This document shows, piece after piece, positions 20,999-29,010 of a DNA stretch of 64,000 nucleotides. The position numbers and the translations under genes were made by a program. The stretch covers positions 1,105,989-1,169,988 of the forward strand of contig NZ_JACHJN010000001.1 of assembly GCF_014203665.1 (NCBI RefSeq), in the 5' to 3' direction. The notes under the pieces are model-generated. The model saw only the letters and a program-made list of their open reading frames with translations, was not told where the DNA came from and ran no database searches. The DNA is from Saccharothrix tamanrassetensis (lineage in GTDB: Bacteria > Actinomycetota > Actinomycetes > Mycobacteriales > Pseudonocardiaceae). How positions within the stretch are numbered: the first letter of the stretch is position 1; every line of letters begins with the position of its first letter.

Positions 20999-21823
20999 TT
21001 ACCAGCCGAACTTGCGCAGACCCTTTTCGAGGACCTCGACCATCTTCCGGCCCGCCAGGAAAGAGTCCGGCGTCGACCGGGCGGTGATGAACGGGTAGTC
21101 CACGAGCACGGACGTCTCACGCCCCACGTTGCCGTGGTAACGGCCGGTCGGACCGGTCGCGTCCTGCAGGACGTACTCCAGTGGGTACGGCGGCGGACCC
21201 ATGTTGAAGTCCGTTCCGATGAACCCGGTGCCGTCCTTGTAGTCGTACTCCTTGCAGTGACCCGTCACGTGCTTGCCGTCGATGATGCTCCGGCGGTCGT
21301 CCCAGTTCCGGGCGAACGCGAGGCAGGTGACGCCGTAGCACTCGGCGACGATGGGCTTGTCGGCCTCGACGAACGCCAGGATCAACTCGTGCAGCCTGCC
21401 GTTGTTCGCCAGGTCGACGATCGGGCCGCTGCCGCCGACGATGACCATCGCGTCGTACTGCTCGATGTCGGTCTCGATCGCGCCCAGGTCGCGGTAGTAG
21501 GCCTCGATCTTGCGCAGGTAGTCCGGCTCGCTGAAGTACGGCCGGTCCGGGATCCACGCGGTCAGCGACAACGGGTTGTCGAGGCGGCTCGAGCCGTCCA
21601 GCGCGGTGGCGGCGACGGCGACCTCCGGGGTGGTCACCGAGCGGCCCAGCGGCGGGTCGACGTAGCCGGGGTCGAGGCTCGGCGGCAAGGCCTGCGGGCG
21701 CTTGCCGGTGGCCGTGGCGAACACCGCCTGATAGCCGTTCTCGTCACAGGCCACCACGGGTCCGAGGAGTTCCTCGCCCCAGTACCCGTATTCCGAGAGA
21801 ATGAAGAGGATCTTCTTGGACAT
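20999..21823 (-). CDS. PfpI/HSP31-like protein
   Basis: 274 residues. Begins MSKKILFILSEYGYWGEELLGPV, contains DAMVIVGGSGPIVDL and the nucleophile elbow IVAECYGVTCLAF with Cys near 161. The length and the PPLGRSVTTPEVA insertion fit the larger HSP31/glyoxalase-III-like branch rather than short DJ-1. First gene of the minus-strand operon, 28 nt before the TPP enzyme start. Its promoter region faces the receiver/reductase gene and holds several dyads. Confidence 0.85.
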   Translation of the reverse strand: MSKKILFILSEYGYWGEELLGPVVACDENGYQAVFATATGKRPQALPPSLDPGYVDPPLGRSVTTPEVAVAATALDGSSRLDNPLSLTAWIPDRPYFSEPDYLRKIEAYYRDLGAIETDIEQYDAMVIVGGSGPIVDLANNGRLHELILAFVEADKPIVAECYGVTCLAFARNWDDRRSIIDGKHVTGHCKEYDYKDGTGFIGTDFNMGPPPYPLEYVLQDATGPTGRYHGNVGRETSVLVDYPFITARSTPDSFLAGRKMVEVLEKGLRKFGW

Positions 21824-21854
21824 GAGTTCTCCTGCCGGCGCCGGTCACATTTCC

Positions 21855-21879
21855 GGTTGCTTTGACGAGTCAAGCAACC
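21855..21879. promoter_or_regulatory. Inverted repeat GGTTGCTT...AAGCAACC in divergent promoter
   Basis: Arms GGTTGCTTTGAC and GTCAAGCAACC (one-base bulge) around a GA centre, 32 bp upstream of the minus-strand PfpI start. It contains the TCAAG element that recurs twice downstream. A candidate operator. Confidence 0.4.
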
Positions 21880-21910
21880 TGATGGCGGCCGGACAAGGGA
21901 GGCGGGCACA

Positions 21911-21951
21911 CTTCGACAAGTCGACGTGCCGGGCCCACCACTTCGTCAAGT
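21911..21951. repeat. Direct repeats CTTCGWCAAGT, 30 bp apart
   Basis: CTTCGACAAGT at 21911-21921 and CTTCGTCAAGT at 21941-21951; the exact 30-bp period places both on the same DNA face to within about three helical turns. Related TCCGTCAAAT follows at 21983. Probable protein-binding sites; the binder is unknown. Confidence 0.4.
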
Positions 21952-21959
21952 GCTCCGGA

Positions 21960-21979
21960 CGTCCACAGAAATGTGGACG
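21960..21979. promoter_or_regulatory. Inverted repeat CGTCCACA-gaaa-TGTGGACG
   Basis: Perfect 8-bp arms with a 4-nt spacer, about 93 bp upstream of the receiver/reductase start. Could be an operator or a leader hairpin. Confidence 0.4.
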
Positions 21980-22071
21980 CACTCCGTCAAATAGGCGTCC
22001 CGTGACCGTGGGTGACCACTGCACACTGCGCTGGAGACCTCATCTTGTCGACGCGGTAGTTCGGAGAACCG

Positions 22072-23727
22072 ATGCCTGCTCAGCCCCGCCCCACGCTGCT
22101 CGCGGTGGACGACGATCCGCACGTGCTGCGGGCGATCCGCCGCGACCTCAACCGCGAGTACAACGGGCAGTACCGGGTGCTGGCCTCGCAGTCGCCGTCG
22201 GAGGGCTTGCGCGTGCTGGAGGCGTTGCGCGCGCGCAAGGAAGAACCCGCCCTGATCCTGGTCGACCAGCGAATGCCGGAAATGACCGGGATCGAGTTCC
22301 TGGCCTCGTCGCTGGACTTGTTCCCGTCGGCCCGACGGGTGCTGCTGACCGCCTACGCGGACACCGGCGTGGCCATCGACGCGATCAACCGCGTCAGCCT
22401 GGACCACTACCTGGTCAAACCGTGGGAGCCACCGGAGGAGCTGCTGTACCCGGTGCTCAACGACCTGCTCGCCGACTGGCGGCTGTCGTACTCGCCACCC
22501 TACGGCGGGATCCGGATCATCGGGCACCGCTTCACGCCCGCGACCCACCAGCTGCGCGACTTCCTCACCCGGATGCACCAGCCGTTCCGGTTCGTCGACG
22601 TGGAGCGCGACGCGTCCGAAGTGGACGGCATGGAACTCGGCGCGCTGCCCGCCGTGCTGCTGCCCGACGGGACGCGACTGGACAAGCCGTCGCACACGGA
22701 CCTGATGGAAGTGCTGGGGTTGGGCGGGGAAACCCTGCAGCCGCACTACGACGTGGTGATCGTCGGCGGCGGACCCGCCGGCCTGGCCGCGGCCGTGTAC
22801 AGCGCCTCCGAGGGCCTCTCGACGATCCTGCTGGAGTCCTACGTCCCCGGCGGGCAGGCGGGTACGTCGTCGCGGATCGAGAACTACCTCGGCTTCCCCG
22901 CCGGGGTGTCCGGAGCCGAACTCACCCGGCGCGCGGTCGCCCAGGTGCGCAAGTTCGGCGCCGAGGTGCTGTCCCCGGTGTCCGCGGTGTCGCTGCGCTC
23001 CGCCGGCCGGGGCCGCGTGATCACGCTGTCCGACGGCAGCGAGATCAGCGGCAGCACCGTGCTGCTGGCCACCGGCCTCGCCTACCACCGCCTGGACGCG
23101 GCAGGTGCCGAGCGGTTCGAGGGCGCCGGGATCTACTACGGGGCAACGTCTTCCGAGACGACGTCGTGCACCGACCAGCACGTGTGGATCGTCGGCGGCG
23201 CCAACTCCGCGGGCCAGGCGGCGTTGCACTTCGCCCAGCACGCCAAGTCGGTGTCGATGGTCATCCGGGGCAAGGGCCTGGACGCCGGCATGTCCCGCTA
23301 CCTGGTGCACGAGATCGAGCACACGCCCAACATCCGGGTGCTCACCGAGACCCGCATCGTGGCCGCCGACGGCAACGGCCGGTTGGAGCAGATCACCCTG
23401 GAACACGTCACCACCGGGGCACTGACCACCGAGCCCGCCGAGTACGTGTTCACCTACATCGGCGCTCGGCCGCGCACGGACTGGCTCGACCAGTCGGTTC
23501 TGCGTGACGCCAGAGGTTTCGTGCTCACCGGCCCGGACCTGTGCCTCGGCGGGACGTCGCCGCTGCGATGGGAGCAACCACGTGAGCCGATGCTGCTGGA
23601 GACGAGCATGCCCGGCGTGTTCGCCGCCGGTGACGTGCGGTCGCAGTCGATCAAGCGCATCGCATCCGGTGTGGGCGAGGGCGCGATGGCCGTGGCCTTG
23701 ATCCACCACTACCGCGCGGTCTGCTGA
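22072..23727 (+). CDS. Receiver domain fused to thioredoxin-reductase-like FAD oxidoreductase
   Basis: 551 residues. Residues 1-130 form a full receiver (AVDDDPHVL, phospho-acceptor ILVDQRMPEM at Asp65, LLTAYAD, LVKPW). A glutaredoxin-like segment (about 145-220) follows, in which the CPxC redox site is replaced by TPAT. The last 320 residues are TrxR-like with FAD motif GGGPAGLAAAVYSA, ENYLGFPAGVSG, NADPH motif VGGANSAGQAALHFA and AAGDVRSQSIKR. The CxxC that normally precedes the NADPH motif is absent, so it cannot be a classical thioredoxin reductase. Phosphorylation might gate an electron-transfer activity; the cognate kinase is not adjacent. Confidence 0.9.
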   Translation: MPAQPRPTLLAVDDDPHVLRAIRRDLNREYNGQYRVLASQSPSEGLRVLEALRARKEEPALILVDQRMPEMTGIEFLASSLDLFPSARRVLLTAYADTGVAIDAINRVSLDHYLVKPWEPPEELLYPVLNDLLADWRLSYSPPYGGIRIIGHRFTPATHQLRDFLTRMHQPFRFVDVERDASEVDGMELGALPAVLLPDGTRLDKPSHTDLMEVLGLGGETLQPHYDVVIVGGGPAGLAAAVYSASEGLSTILLESYVPGGQAGTSSRIENYLGFPAGVSGAELTRRAVAQVRKFGAEVLSPVSAVSLRSAGRGRVITLSDGSEISGSTVLLATGLAYHRLDAAGAERFEGAGIYYGATSSETTSCTDQHVWIVGGANSAGQAALHFAQHAKSVSMVIRGKGLDAGMSRYLVHEIEHTPNIRVLTETRIVAADGNGRLEQITLEHVTTGALTTEPAEYVFTYIGARPRTDWLDQSVLRDARGFVLTGPDLCLGGTSPLRWEQPREPMLLETSMPGVFAAGDVRSQSIKRIASGVGEGAMAVALIHHYRAVC

Positions 23728-23740
23728 CAGCGTTCAAGAC

Positions 23741-23784
23741 CCGAACGTGCCCGCACACCGGGGAGCGTGTGCGGGCACGTTCGG
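23741..23784. terminator. Strong bidirectional hairpin between convergent genes
   Basis: Perfect 18-bp stem (CCGAACGTGCCCGCACAC and complement) with an 8-nt loop, 13 bp after the receiver/reductase stop and 12 bp from the convergent EthD gene stop. Confidence 0.85.
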
Positions 23785-23796
23785 CGTGATGCCCGG

Positions 23797-24483
23797 TCAG
23801 CGGGCCTCGGGTCCGATGACCCAGTGCTCCTCGGTGATCATCCGGTGGATGTAGCGCGGCTCCACGAAGGACTTCAAGTCCTCCTCCGCGGCCTTGAACT
23901 CCGGAGAGGCGAGAGCCGCGTCCAACGAAGCGAGGTCGTCGAAGTACAACTGATAGGCGGCATCGAGCACAGCCTCGCCGATGCCGTAGGCACCGTCCAC
24001 CGTGGTGCCCTGGATGTACCGCCGCAAGCCGGGGACCTGAAGCACGAGATCGGCGTGCTCACCGAGGCTCCGCTTGCGGAAGTCCTCCAGCGGCAGGCCT
24101 TCCTTGCGCTTCACGAGCACGACCAGCTTGACACCGCCGGCGGCCTCGTCGCCCTCCAGCACGATGTGCACGTCGGTGTCGAGCACGAGCGAGCGCCAGA
24201 ACGCGGCCCACTTGGGCTCGTCGAGACGTGCGCCCTCGAGGAATTCGGGAGTCTGCAGCGACTCCAGCTGCTCCTGCGCGTTGCGCAGCCAGATCTCCGC
24301 GATGCCACTCCACAGGGGCTCCTCGGTCTCGCCGGGAATGGCCACCCTGGTGGCGATCAGGTACTTGCGGATCTGCGGGATCTTGCCGGCGAACTGGACC
24401 GCGTGGACCTCCAGCCAGTACTTCTGGAACTCCTGCTCGGTCATGCCGGGCTTGGGGTGGGCGAAGATCAGTTGGTGGATCAT
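23797..24483 (-). CDS. Tandem EthD-domain protein
   Basis: 228 residues from the ATG at 24483 (GGAGA upstream). Two EthD-type dimeric ferredoxin-like halves: MIHQLIFAHPKPGMTEQEFQKYW with HAVQFAGKIPQIRKYLIA, then VKLVVLVKRKEGLPLEDFRK with LGEHADLVLQVPGLRRYIQG. The EthD/ABM superfamily contains small cyclases and monooxygenases of polyketide and aromatic pathways as well as proteins of unknown role. It lies 11 nt downstream of the muconolactone-isomerase-like gene, so both are probably one transcript with the NTF2-ankyrin gene. Confidence 0.85.
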   Translation of the reverse strand: MIHQLIFAHPKPGMTEQEFQKYWLEVHAVQFAGKIPQIRKYLIATRVAIPGETEEPLWSGIAEIWLRNAQEQLESLQTPEFLEGARLDEPKWAAFWRSLVLDTDVHIVLEGDEAAGGVKLVVLVKRKEGLPLEDFRKRSLGEHADLVLQVPGLRRYIQGTTVDGAYGIGEAVLDAAYQLYFDDLASLDAALASPEFKAAEEDLKSFVEPRYIHRMITEEHWVIGPEAR

Positions 24484-24494
24484 GCGGTGTCTCC

Positions 24495-24803
24495 TCAAAC
24501 CTTGTACTTCTTGATGACGTCGTCCGCGAACCCCAGGTAGTCCCGGAGCGGCCAGACCTCTTCGAACTCCAGGTACTCGCGCATCGGGAGCCTGCCGAGC
24601 GCGGTGCGATCGAGCTCTTCGGCGTCCGGCGAGTCGATGATGGCGATGACCCGCTTCTGGGCCGCCACCTTCCAGATACCCACGCAGAAGCCGGAGTCGA
24701 GCGTCTCCTGGGCGTGCAAGGCCTCTTCGGCCTCCACCTCCCAGAGCTCGTCGAGCGTGATCCGACCTTCGTGCATCCACTTCATCTGCACGTAGAACAG
24801 CAT
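24495..24803 (-). CDS. Muconolactone delta-isomerase-like protein
   Basis: 102 residues. MLFYVQMKWMHEGRITLDELWEVEAEEALHAQETLDSG and PMREYLEFEEVWPLRDY match the short MIase (muconolactone isomerase) ferredoxin-like fold in length and pattern. True isomerases work in the catechol branch of the 3-oxoadipate pathway, but no cat genes are present here, so only the fold is asserted. Starts 4 nt after the stop of the NTF2-ankyrin gene. Confidence 0.75.
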   Translation of the reverse strand: MLFYVQMKWMHEGRITLDELWEVEAEEALHAQETLDSGFCVGIWKVAAQKRVIAIIDSPDAEELDRTALGRLPMREYLEFEEVWPLRDYLGFADDVIKKYKV

Positions 24804-24807
24804 GTCG

Positions 24808-26265
24808 TCACCTCTCGTCTGCCGCGGCCTCGGTCGCGATCCGGCGGGTCAGGGGGTTGTCGGCGCCGAGCGCCTCGGTGGCGAGGTCGAGCGGCGTCTT
24901 GCCGTCGTGGCCGAGCAGGTCGAGGCGGGCGCCCGCGGTCACGAGGATCGCGGCGCACTCCTCGTAGCCGTGCCACAGGGCGTCGTGCAGCGGGGTGTAG
25001 CCGTTGGTGGCGCCCTGGAAGTCCAAGTCCACGCCGGGCCGCGACGCGATCAGTTCAGTGAGCGCGACGTGTCCGTTGTAGACGGCCTTGTGCAGCGGAA
25101 CCGCGCCGAACGTGGGCTCGGTGGCGTTGACGTCCGCGCCCGCTTCCAGCAGGAGCTTCGCGATCTCGGTGTGCCCGTCACGGGCCGCCACCAGCAGTGC
25201 GGTGTGGGCGTCGTTGAAGCCGTTGACGATCGGGAACAGCTCGTCGACCTCGACACCTTCGGCGAGCAGCGCGCGCACGGCTTCGACATCGCCCGTGGCA
25301 GTGGCGGCCATCAAGCGGTGGCCCGCGGCACGCTCGTCGTCGCCGGCCTGGCGGGCCTTCAAGTACTGCTCCGCCAACAACAAGCGGTCCTTGCCGCTGG
25401 TGTTCACGTTGAGCTCGTAATCGAAGTGCTCCTTGAGCGTGAACCCGTAGTGCGTGGAGATGTTGAGCCCGGTGCCCTGGTCCAGCAGGTACTTCGCGAT
25501 GTCCGGGTACTTGAACCACAGCGCGTCCATCAGCGGCGTGTGACCTGTGGTCGTGGCGACGGCGTCGACGAACGCGCCCGCCTCGACCAGCGCTCGCACG
25601 ACGTCGAGGCTGCCGCCCTGGCAGGCCTTGTGCAACGCGGTCGCGCCCGCGCCGCTGTCAGCGGTGTACACGTCGGCGCCCGCGTCGAGCAGCAGCCGCA
25701 CCAGTCGCGGGTCGGCCTTGCCCGCCGCGATCAGCAACGGGGTGAGTCCGCTGGCCGGGTCGCGGTGGTCGACGTGGGCGCCTGCCGCGAGCAGCTCGGC
25801 GACCAGGTCGCTGTCGCCCGCCCACGACGCGGCGATCAACCGCTCCTCACGGTCGGCGTTGAACGCGGCGACCTCGTCGTTCGGGTCGAAGTAGACCTTC
25901 CAACCGATGATCCTGCCGCTGTCGTCGACGACGAGCTTGTGCGAGTCCTCGATCTCGAACGTCTCACCGGTGCGGGTGTGGACGGCCTTGGTGTAGATCA
26001 CCGCGAACGCGGTGTCGCCCTCGGCGCGCAGGTCCCGCAGCTCGTACTCGAGCACCTCGGTGGTCTCGCCGCGCACCTGGAAGGCGCGGGTGACCGCGTC
26101 GACGCCGTAGTGCACGCCGAGGTACGGGATGACCGCGTTCCACTTGTCCTTCGGCAGCTCGAACTCGATCTTGTCGGACAGCGCGGACAGCGCCGAGGTG
26201 AGATCGCCGTTCTCCAGGTCGGTGAAGTACTTCTCCACCACCTGACGGGTTTGCTGGGTGCTCAT
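24808..26265 (-). CDS. NTF2/SnoaL-like domain fused to ankyrin repeats
   Basis: 485 residues from the ATG at 26265 with CAGGAGTG upstream. Residues 1-130 are a SnoaL/NTF2-like cone fold (VVEKYFTDLENGDLTSALSALSDKIEFELP, WKVYFDPND). From about 140 to the end come ankyrin repeats (SGLTPLLIAAGKADPRLVRLLLDAGADV; GATALHKACQGGSLDVVRALVEAG; AVPLHKAVYNGHVALTELI; NGYTPLHDALWHGYEECAAILVTAGA), interrupted by an insertion at about 275-320. The NTF2 domain may bind or turn over a small ligand while the ankyrin part binds a protein. An unusual combination; the role is unknown. Confidence 0.85.
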   Translation of the reverse strand: MSTQQTRQVVEKYFTDLENGDLTSALSALSDKIEFELPKDKWNAVIPYLGVHYGVDAVTRAFQVRGETTEVLEYELRDLRAEGDTAFAVIYTKAVHTRTGETFEIEDSHKLVVDDSGRIIGWKVYFDPNDEVAAFNADREERLIAASWAGDSDLVAELLAAGAHVDHRDPASGLTPLLIAAGKADPRLVRLLLDAGADVYTADSGAGATALHKACQGGSLDVVRALVEAGAFVDAVATTTGHTPLMDALWFKYPDIAKYLLDQGTGLNISTHYGFTLKEHFDYELNVNTSGKDRLLLAEQYLKARQAGDDERAAGHRLMAATATGDVEAVRALLAEGVEVDELFPIVNGFNDAHTALLVAARDGHTEIAKLLLEAGADVNATEPTFGAVPLHKAVYNGHVALTELIASRPGVDLDFQGATNGYTPLHDALWHGYEECAAILVTAGARLDLLGHDGKTPLDLATEALGADNPLTRRIATEAAADER

Positions 26266-26472
26266 CACGCACTCCTGTTCGTGTTCCGATGCGGTTCGAC
26301 TCGACAGGTGGTGAAGACGGACCATCCTGGTTCCCCCGTCCTGGACTCTCGCCCATGAATGGCCCTCGCGGCAGTCCTGCGCGCCACGAGCGCGGCACTC
26401 CGTCGGATTGGGATCGCCGAGACCGAACGCACCGGGAAAGGCAAGTCGCACTGCACGCAGTGCGGTCGGGAA

Positions 26473-27384
26473 TCAGCGCCCGGCGGTGACGGGCGCGCTG
26501 CCGTGGAAGTGCTCGGCGACGGCCGCCAGCGCCAGCGACGCCGGGTCCTGGTCGTAGAAGTCGAACTGGATCCCCGAGAGCCAGCGCAGCTCGCCCGGTC
26601 CGGCCAGCCGGGCCTGGAAACGGCGGGCGCCGTCCGGGATCGCCGCGTCGGGGCTGTGCACCAGCAGCGTCGGCGCGGTGATCCGGGCGGCCGCCGAGAT
26701 GGGGTCGAAGCGCAGCCAGCCGGGCCACGCCATCACGGCGAACCGGTTGGACCACTCGGCGATGCCGCCGCGGGCGGGGTCGAGGTAGTACTCGCAGCGG
26801 CCGTACATCGCAGCCGCCTCCTCGGTATCGCTGGACACCGGCACGTAGTCGACGCGTCCGGTGCGCTCGTACTCGCGCGCCGCCGCGTCGCCGCGCCGGA
26901 TCCGGGACCGCACGCCGTCCGCGCCGCCGTACACGGCCTCGACGAGCGCGGCGTCGTGCAGCCACGGCGCGACCAGGCCGAGCGAGGTCACCCGGCGGTC
27001 CTCGGCGGCGGCGACCGCGGCGTACCCGGCCCCGGCGCACACGCCGAGCAGGCCGATCGCGTGGGAGTCGACGTCGGGGTGGCCCTCGAGGAACGTGATC
27101 GCGTTGCGGAGGTCCTCGATCTTGCGGACCGGCGACTCGAAGTCCCTGGGCAGGCCGCCCGACTCGCCGTAGCCGCGGAAGTCGAACGCGAGCGCGGCGA
27201 TCCCGCGCGCGGCGAGGCCGGCGGCGTACCCGCCCGCCATCTGCTCTTTCACCGTCGACCACGAACCCGCCACGGCGACGGCCCGGACGGGGCCGGAGGC
27301 GCCGGTGGGCAGGTGCAGGTTCCCGACCAGCAGATCACCACCACTGCGAAAGGCGATCCGTTCGACACGGGCGGAATGCGGCAT
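26473..27384 (-). CDS. Alpha/beta hydrolase with cysteine nucleophile elbow
   Basis: 303 residues from the ATG at 27384 (AAGGTGA upstream); a GTG three codons earlier is an alternative. Features: DFRGYGESGG, nucleophile elbow GLLGVCAGAGY with Cys near 114 instead of Ser, LLVHSPDAAIPDGARRFQ for the acid, and a C-terminal FDFYDQDP region where a clear catalytic His is not obvious. Cys nucleophiles occur in dienelactone hydrolases. It faces the FAD monooxygenase across a divergent promoter that contains a copy of the 17-bp dyad. Confidence 0.8.
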   Translation of the reverse strand: MPHSARVERIAFRSGGDLLVGNLHLPTGASGPVRAVAVAGSWSTVKEQMAGGYAAGLAARGIAALAFDFRGYGESGGLPRDFESPVRKIEDLRNAITFLEGHPDVDSHAIGLLGVCAGAGYAAVAAAEDRRVTSLGLVAPWLHDAALVEAVYGGADGVRSRIRRGDAAAREYERTGRVDYVPVSSDTEEAAAMYGRCEYYLDPARGGIAEWSNRFAVMAWPGWLRFDPISAAARITAPTLLVHSPDAAIPDGARRFQARLAGPGELRWLSGIQFDFYDQDPASLALAAVAEHFHGSAPVTAGR

Positions 27385-27459
27385 GGCTGTCACCTTCTCA
27401 TCAATCGACCACGGATAGCTCGTCCGTCAAGGTAAAATGGGTTCAGCGCGAATTTTCGG

Positions 27460-27476
27460 TGGCCCTCCCGGTACCA
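27460..27476. promoter_or_regulatory. Shared 17-bp dyad, copy 2
   Basis: TGGCCCTCCCGGTACCA, 76 bp upstream of the hydrolase start and 129 bp upstream of the FAD monooxygenase. With flanks it matches copy 1 over GTGG-CTCC--GTACCAG. A partial match, GGGTACTCCAAGG, lies at 27548-27560, 45 bp before the monooxygenase start. Confidence 0.5.
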
Positions 27477-27604
27477 GGTTCAGACCGGGAATGCGCAGGT
27501 CGAGTACTTCCACTACTTCGTGTAATTTGTGTTGCCGCGGCACGACCGGGTACTCCAAGGTCGAAAGGGCGCTCTCCTTTCCCCTGCCACCCCGAGGAGC
27601 TGCC

Positions 27605-29005
27605 ATGACGAGATCACTGCCCTTGAGCACCGACGTGCTCGCGGTCGGCGCGGGACCGGCGGGACTGGCTTTGGGCTGCGCGCTGCGGGCGTCGGGCGTC
27701 GACCACGTCCTGGTCGACCGCGCTGCCGCACCCGCCCGGCATTCGCGGGCCGCCATCGTGCACGCGCGCACGTTGGAATTGCTGGCGCTCGTCGGCGCCG
27801 CGGACGACCTGGTCGCCTGCGGCCGTCCTGGCGCCACGGTCGCCGTGCACAGCCGCGACTCGGTGCTGCTGTCCGTGGACTTCGGCGGGCTCGACACCCC
27901 GTACCCGTTCGTGCTCGGCGTGCCGCAGGAGGCGACCGAACGCGTGCTCGACGCGCGCTTGCGGCAGCTGGGTGGCGTCGTGCACCGCTCGCACGCGCTG
28001 GTCGACGTGCGTCGACAGGAGTCCGGTGTCACGGCGATGGTGTCGGACGCCGAGGGCGTCGTGCACTCGGTGCGAGCCAGATACCTGGTGGGCTGCGACG
28101 GCCTGCACAGCGGGGTGCGCGACTGGTCCGGCATCCCGTTCCGCGGCCACACCGGGCCGCAGACGTTCGCGCTGGCCGAGGTCGAGATGGACTGGCCCGG
28201 CGCGCTCGACGCGTTCACGTACTTCCTGTCGGAGCAGGGCACCCTGCTGTTGTCGCCGATGCCGAACGGGAGGTTCCGGGTCGCGGCCCGCGTGCCCTGC
28301 GGCTCGCCCGCACCGGACCTGGCGCAGGTGCGCCGACTCCTCGACGCGGGCGGACCCCGCGGCGCGGCCGAGCGGGTGCGCGGGCTGGACGTGAGTTCCA
28401 CCTGGCAGGTGCAGTACCGGCTGGCCGAGGCGTTCCGCGCCGGGCCGGTGTTCCTGGTCGGCGACGCGGCCCACGTGCACAGCCCGGTAGGCGGACTCGG
28501 CATGAACGTCGGCATCCAGGACGCGCTGAACCTGGCGTGGAAGCTGGCCTCGGTGCTCGACGGCACCGCCGCCGAGGCGTTGCTGGACACCTACGACGCC
28601 GAACGCCGCCCCGTCGCCGAGGGCACGCTGGCGTTCACCGAACGAGTCACCGAGGTCACCACAACCGGGTCGACCGCGATGCGCGACGACGTGCTGAGCG
28701 CGCTCGGGTCCACCCCGCGCTTCACGTCGTGGCTCGCGAACCGGTTGGCGCAACTGGACATCCGGTACGACGGGTCCGCAGAGCGCGTGCGTCCGTGGCC
28801 GACCACGCAGGCCCGGTACGGCTGGTCCCTGCTGGTCGCGGCCGAAGGCGTCGCGGCGGCCCGTGCGGCGGCCGAGCACACCCCGGTTCTCGTGGGCCGC
28901 GCCGACCACCTGCCGCAAGCGGTGCTCGTGCGACCGGACGGGTACACCGCGGCAACCGCGCCGCACGCCGAAGCACACCGCTTGCTCGGACGATGGTCGC
29001 GGTGA
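27605..29005 (+). CDS. FAD-dependent aromatic hydroxylase-type monooxygenase
   Basis: 466 residues from the ATG at 27605 (GAGGAGC upstream). Class A flavoprotein monooxygenase: GAGPAGLALGCALRASG (FAD beta-alpha-beta), the DG motif YLVGCDGLHSGVRDWSGIPF, and GPVFLVGDAAHVHSPVGGLGMNVGIQDALNLAWKLA (FAD ribityl site). The C-terminal domain is shortened relative to PHBH/PgaE-like enzymes. Substrate probably an aromatic ring or polyketide; none can be named. It converges on the maltokinase gene with only 5 bp between stops. Confidence 0.88.
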   Translation: MTRSLPLSTDVLAVGAGPAGLALGCALRASGVDHVLVDRAAAPARHSRAAIVHARTLELLALVGAADDLVACGRPGATVAVHSRDSVLLSVDFGGLDTPYPFVLGVPQEATERVLDARLRQLGGVVHRSHALVDVRRQESGVTAMVSDAEGVVHSVRARYLVGCDGLHSGVRDWSGIPFRGHTGPQTFALAEVEMDWPGALDAFTYFLSEQGTLLLSPMPNGRFRVAARVPCGSPAPDLAQVRRLLDAGGPRGAAERVRGLDVSSTWQVQYRLAEAFRAGPVFLVGDAAHVHSPVGGLGMNVGIQDALNLAWKLASVLDGTAAEALLDTYDAERRPVAEGTLAFTERVTEVTTTGSTAMRDDVLSALGSTPRFTSWLANRLAQLDIRYDGSAERVRPWPTTQARYGWSLLVAAEGVAAARAAAEHTPVLVGRADHLPQAVLVRPDGYTAATAPHAEAHRLLGRWSR

Positions 29006-29010
29006 GGTCG

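Noticed and set aside
21946..23709. 587-residue minus-strand open frame
   Set aside because: Antisense shadow of the receiver/reductase fusion, which has clear motifs on the plus strand.
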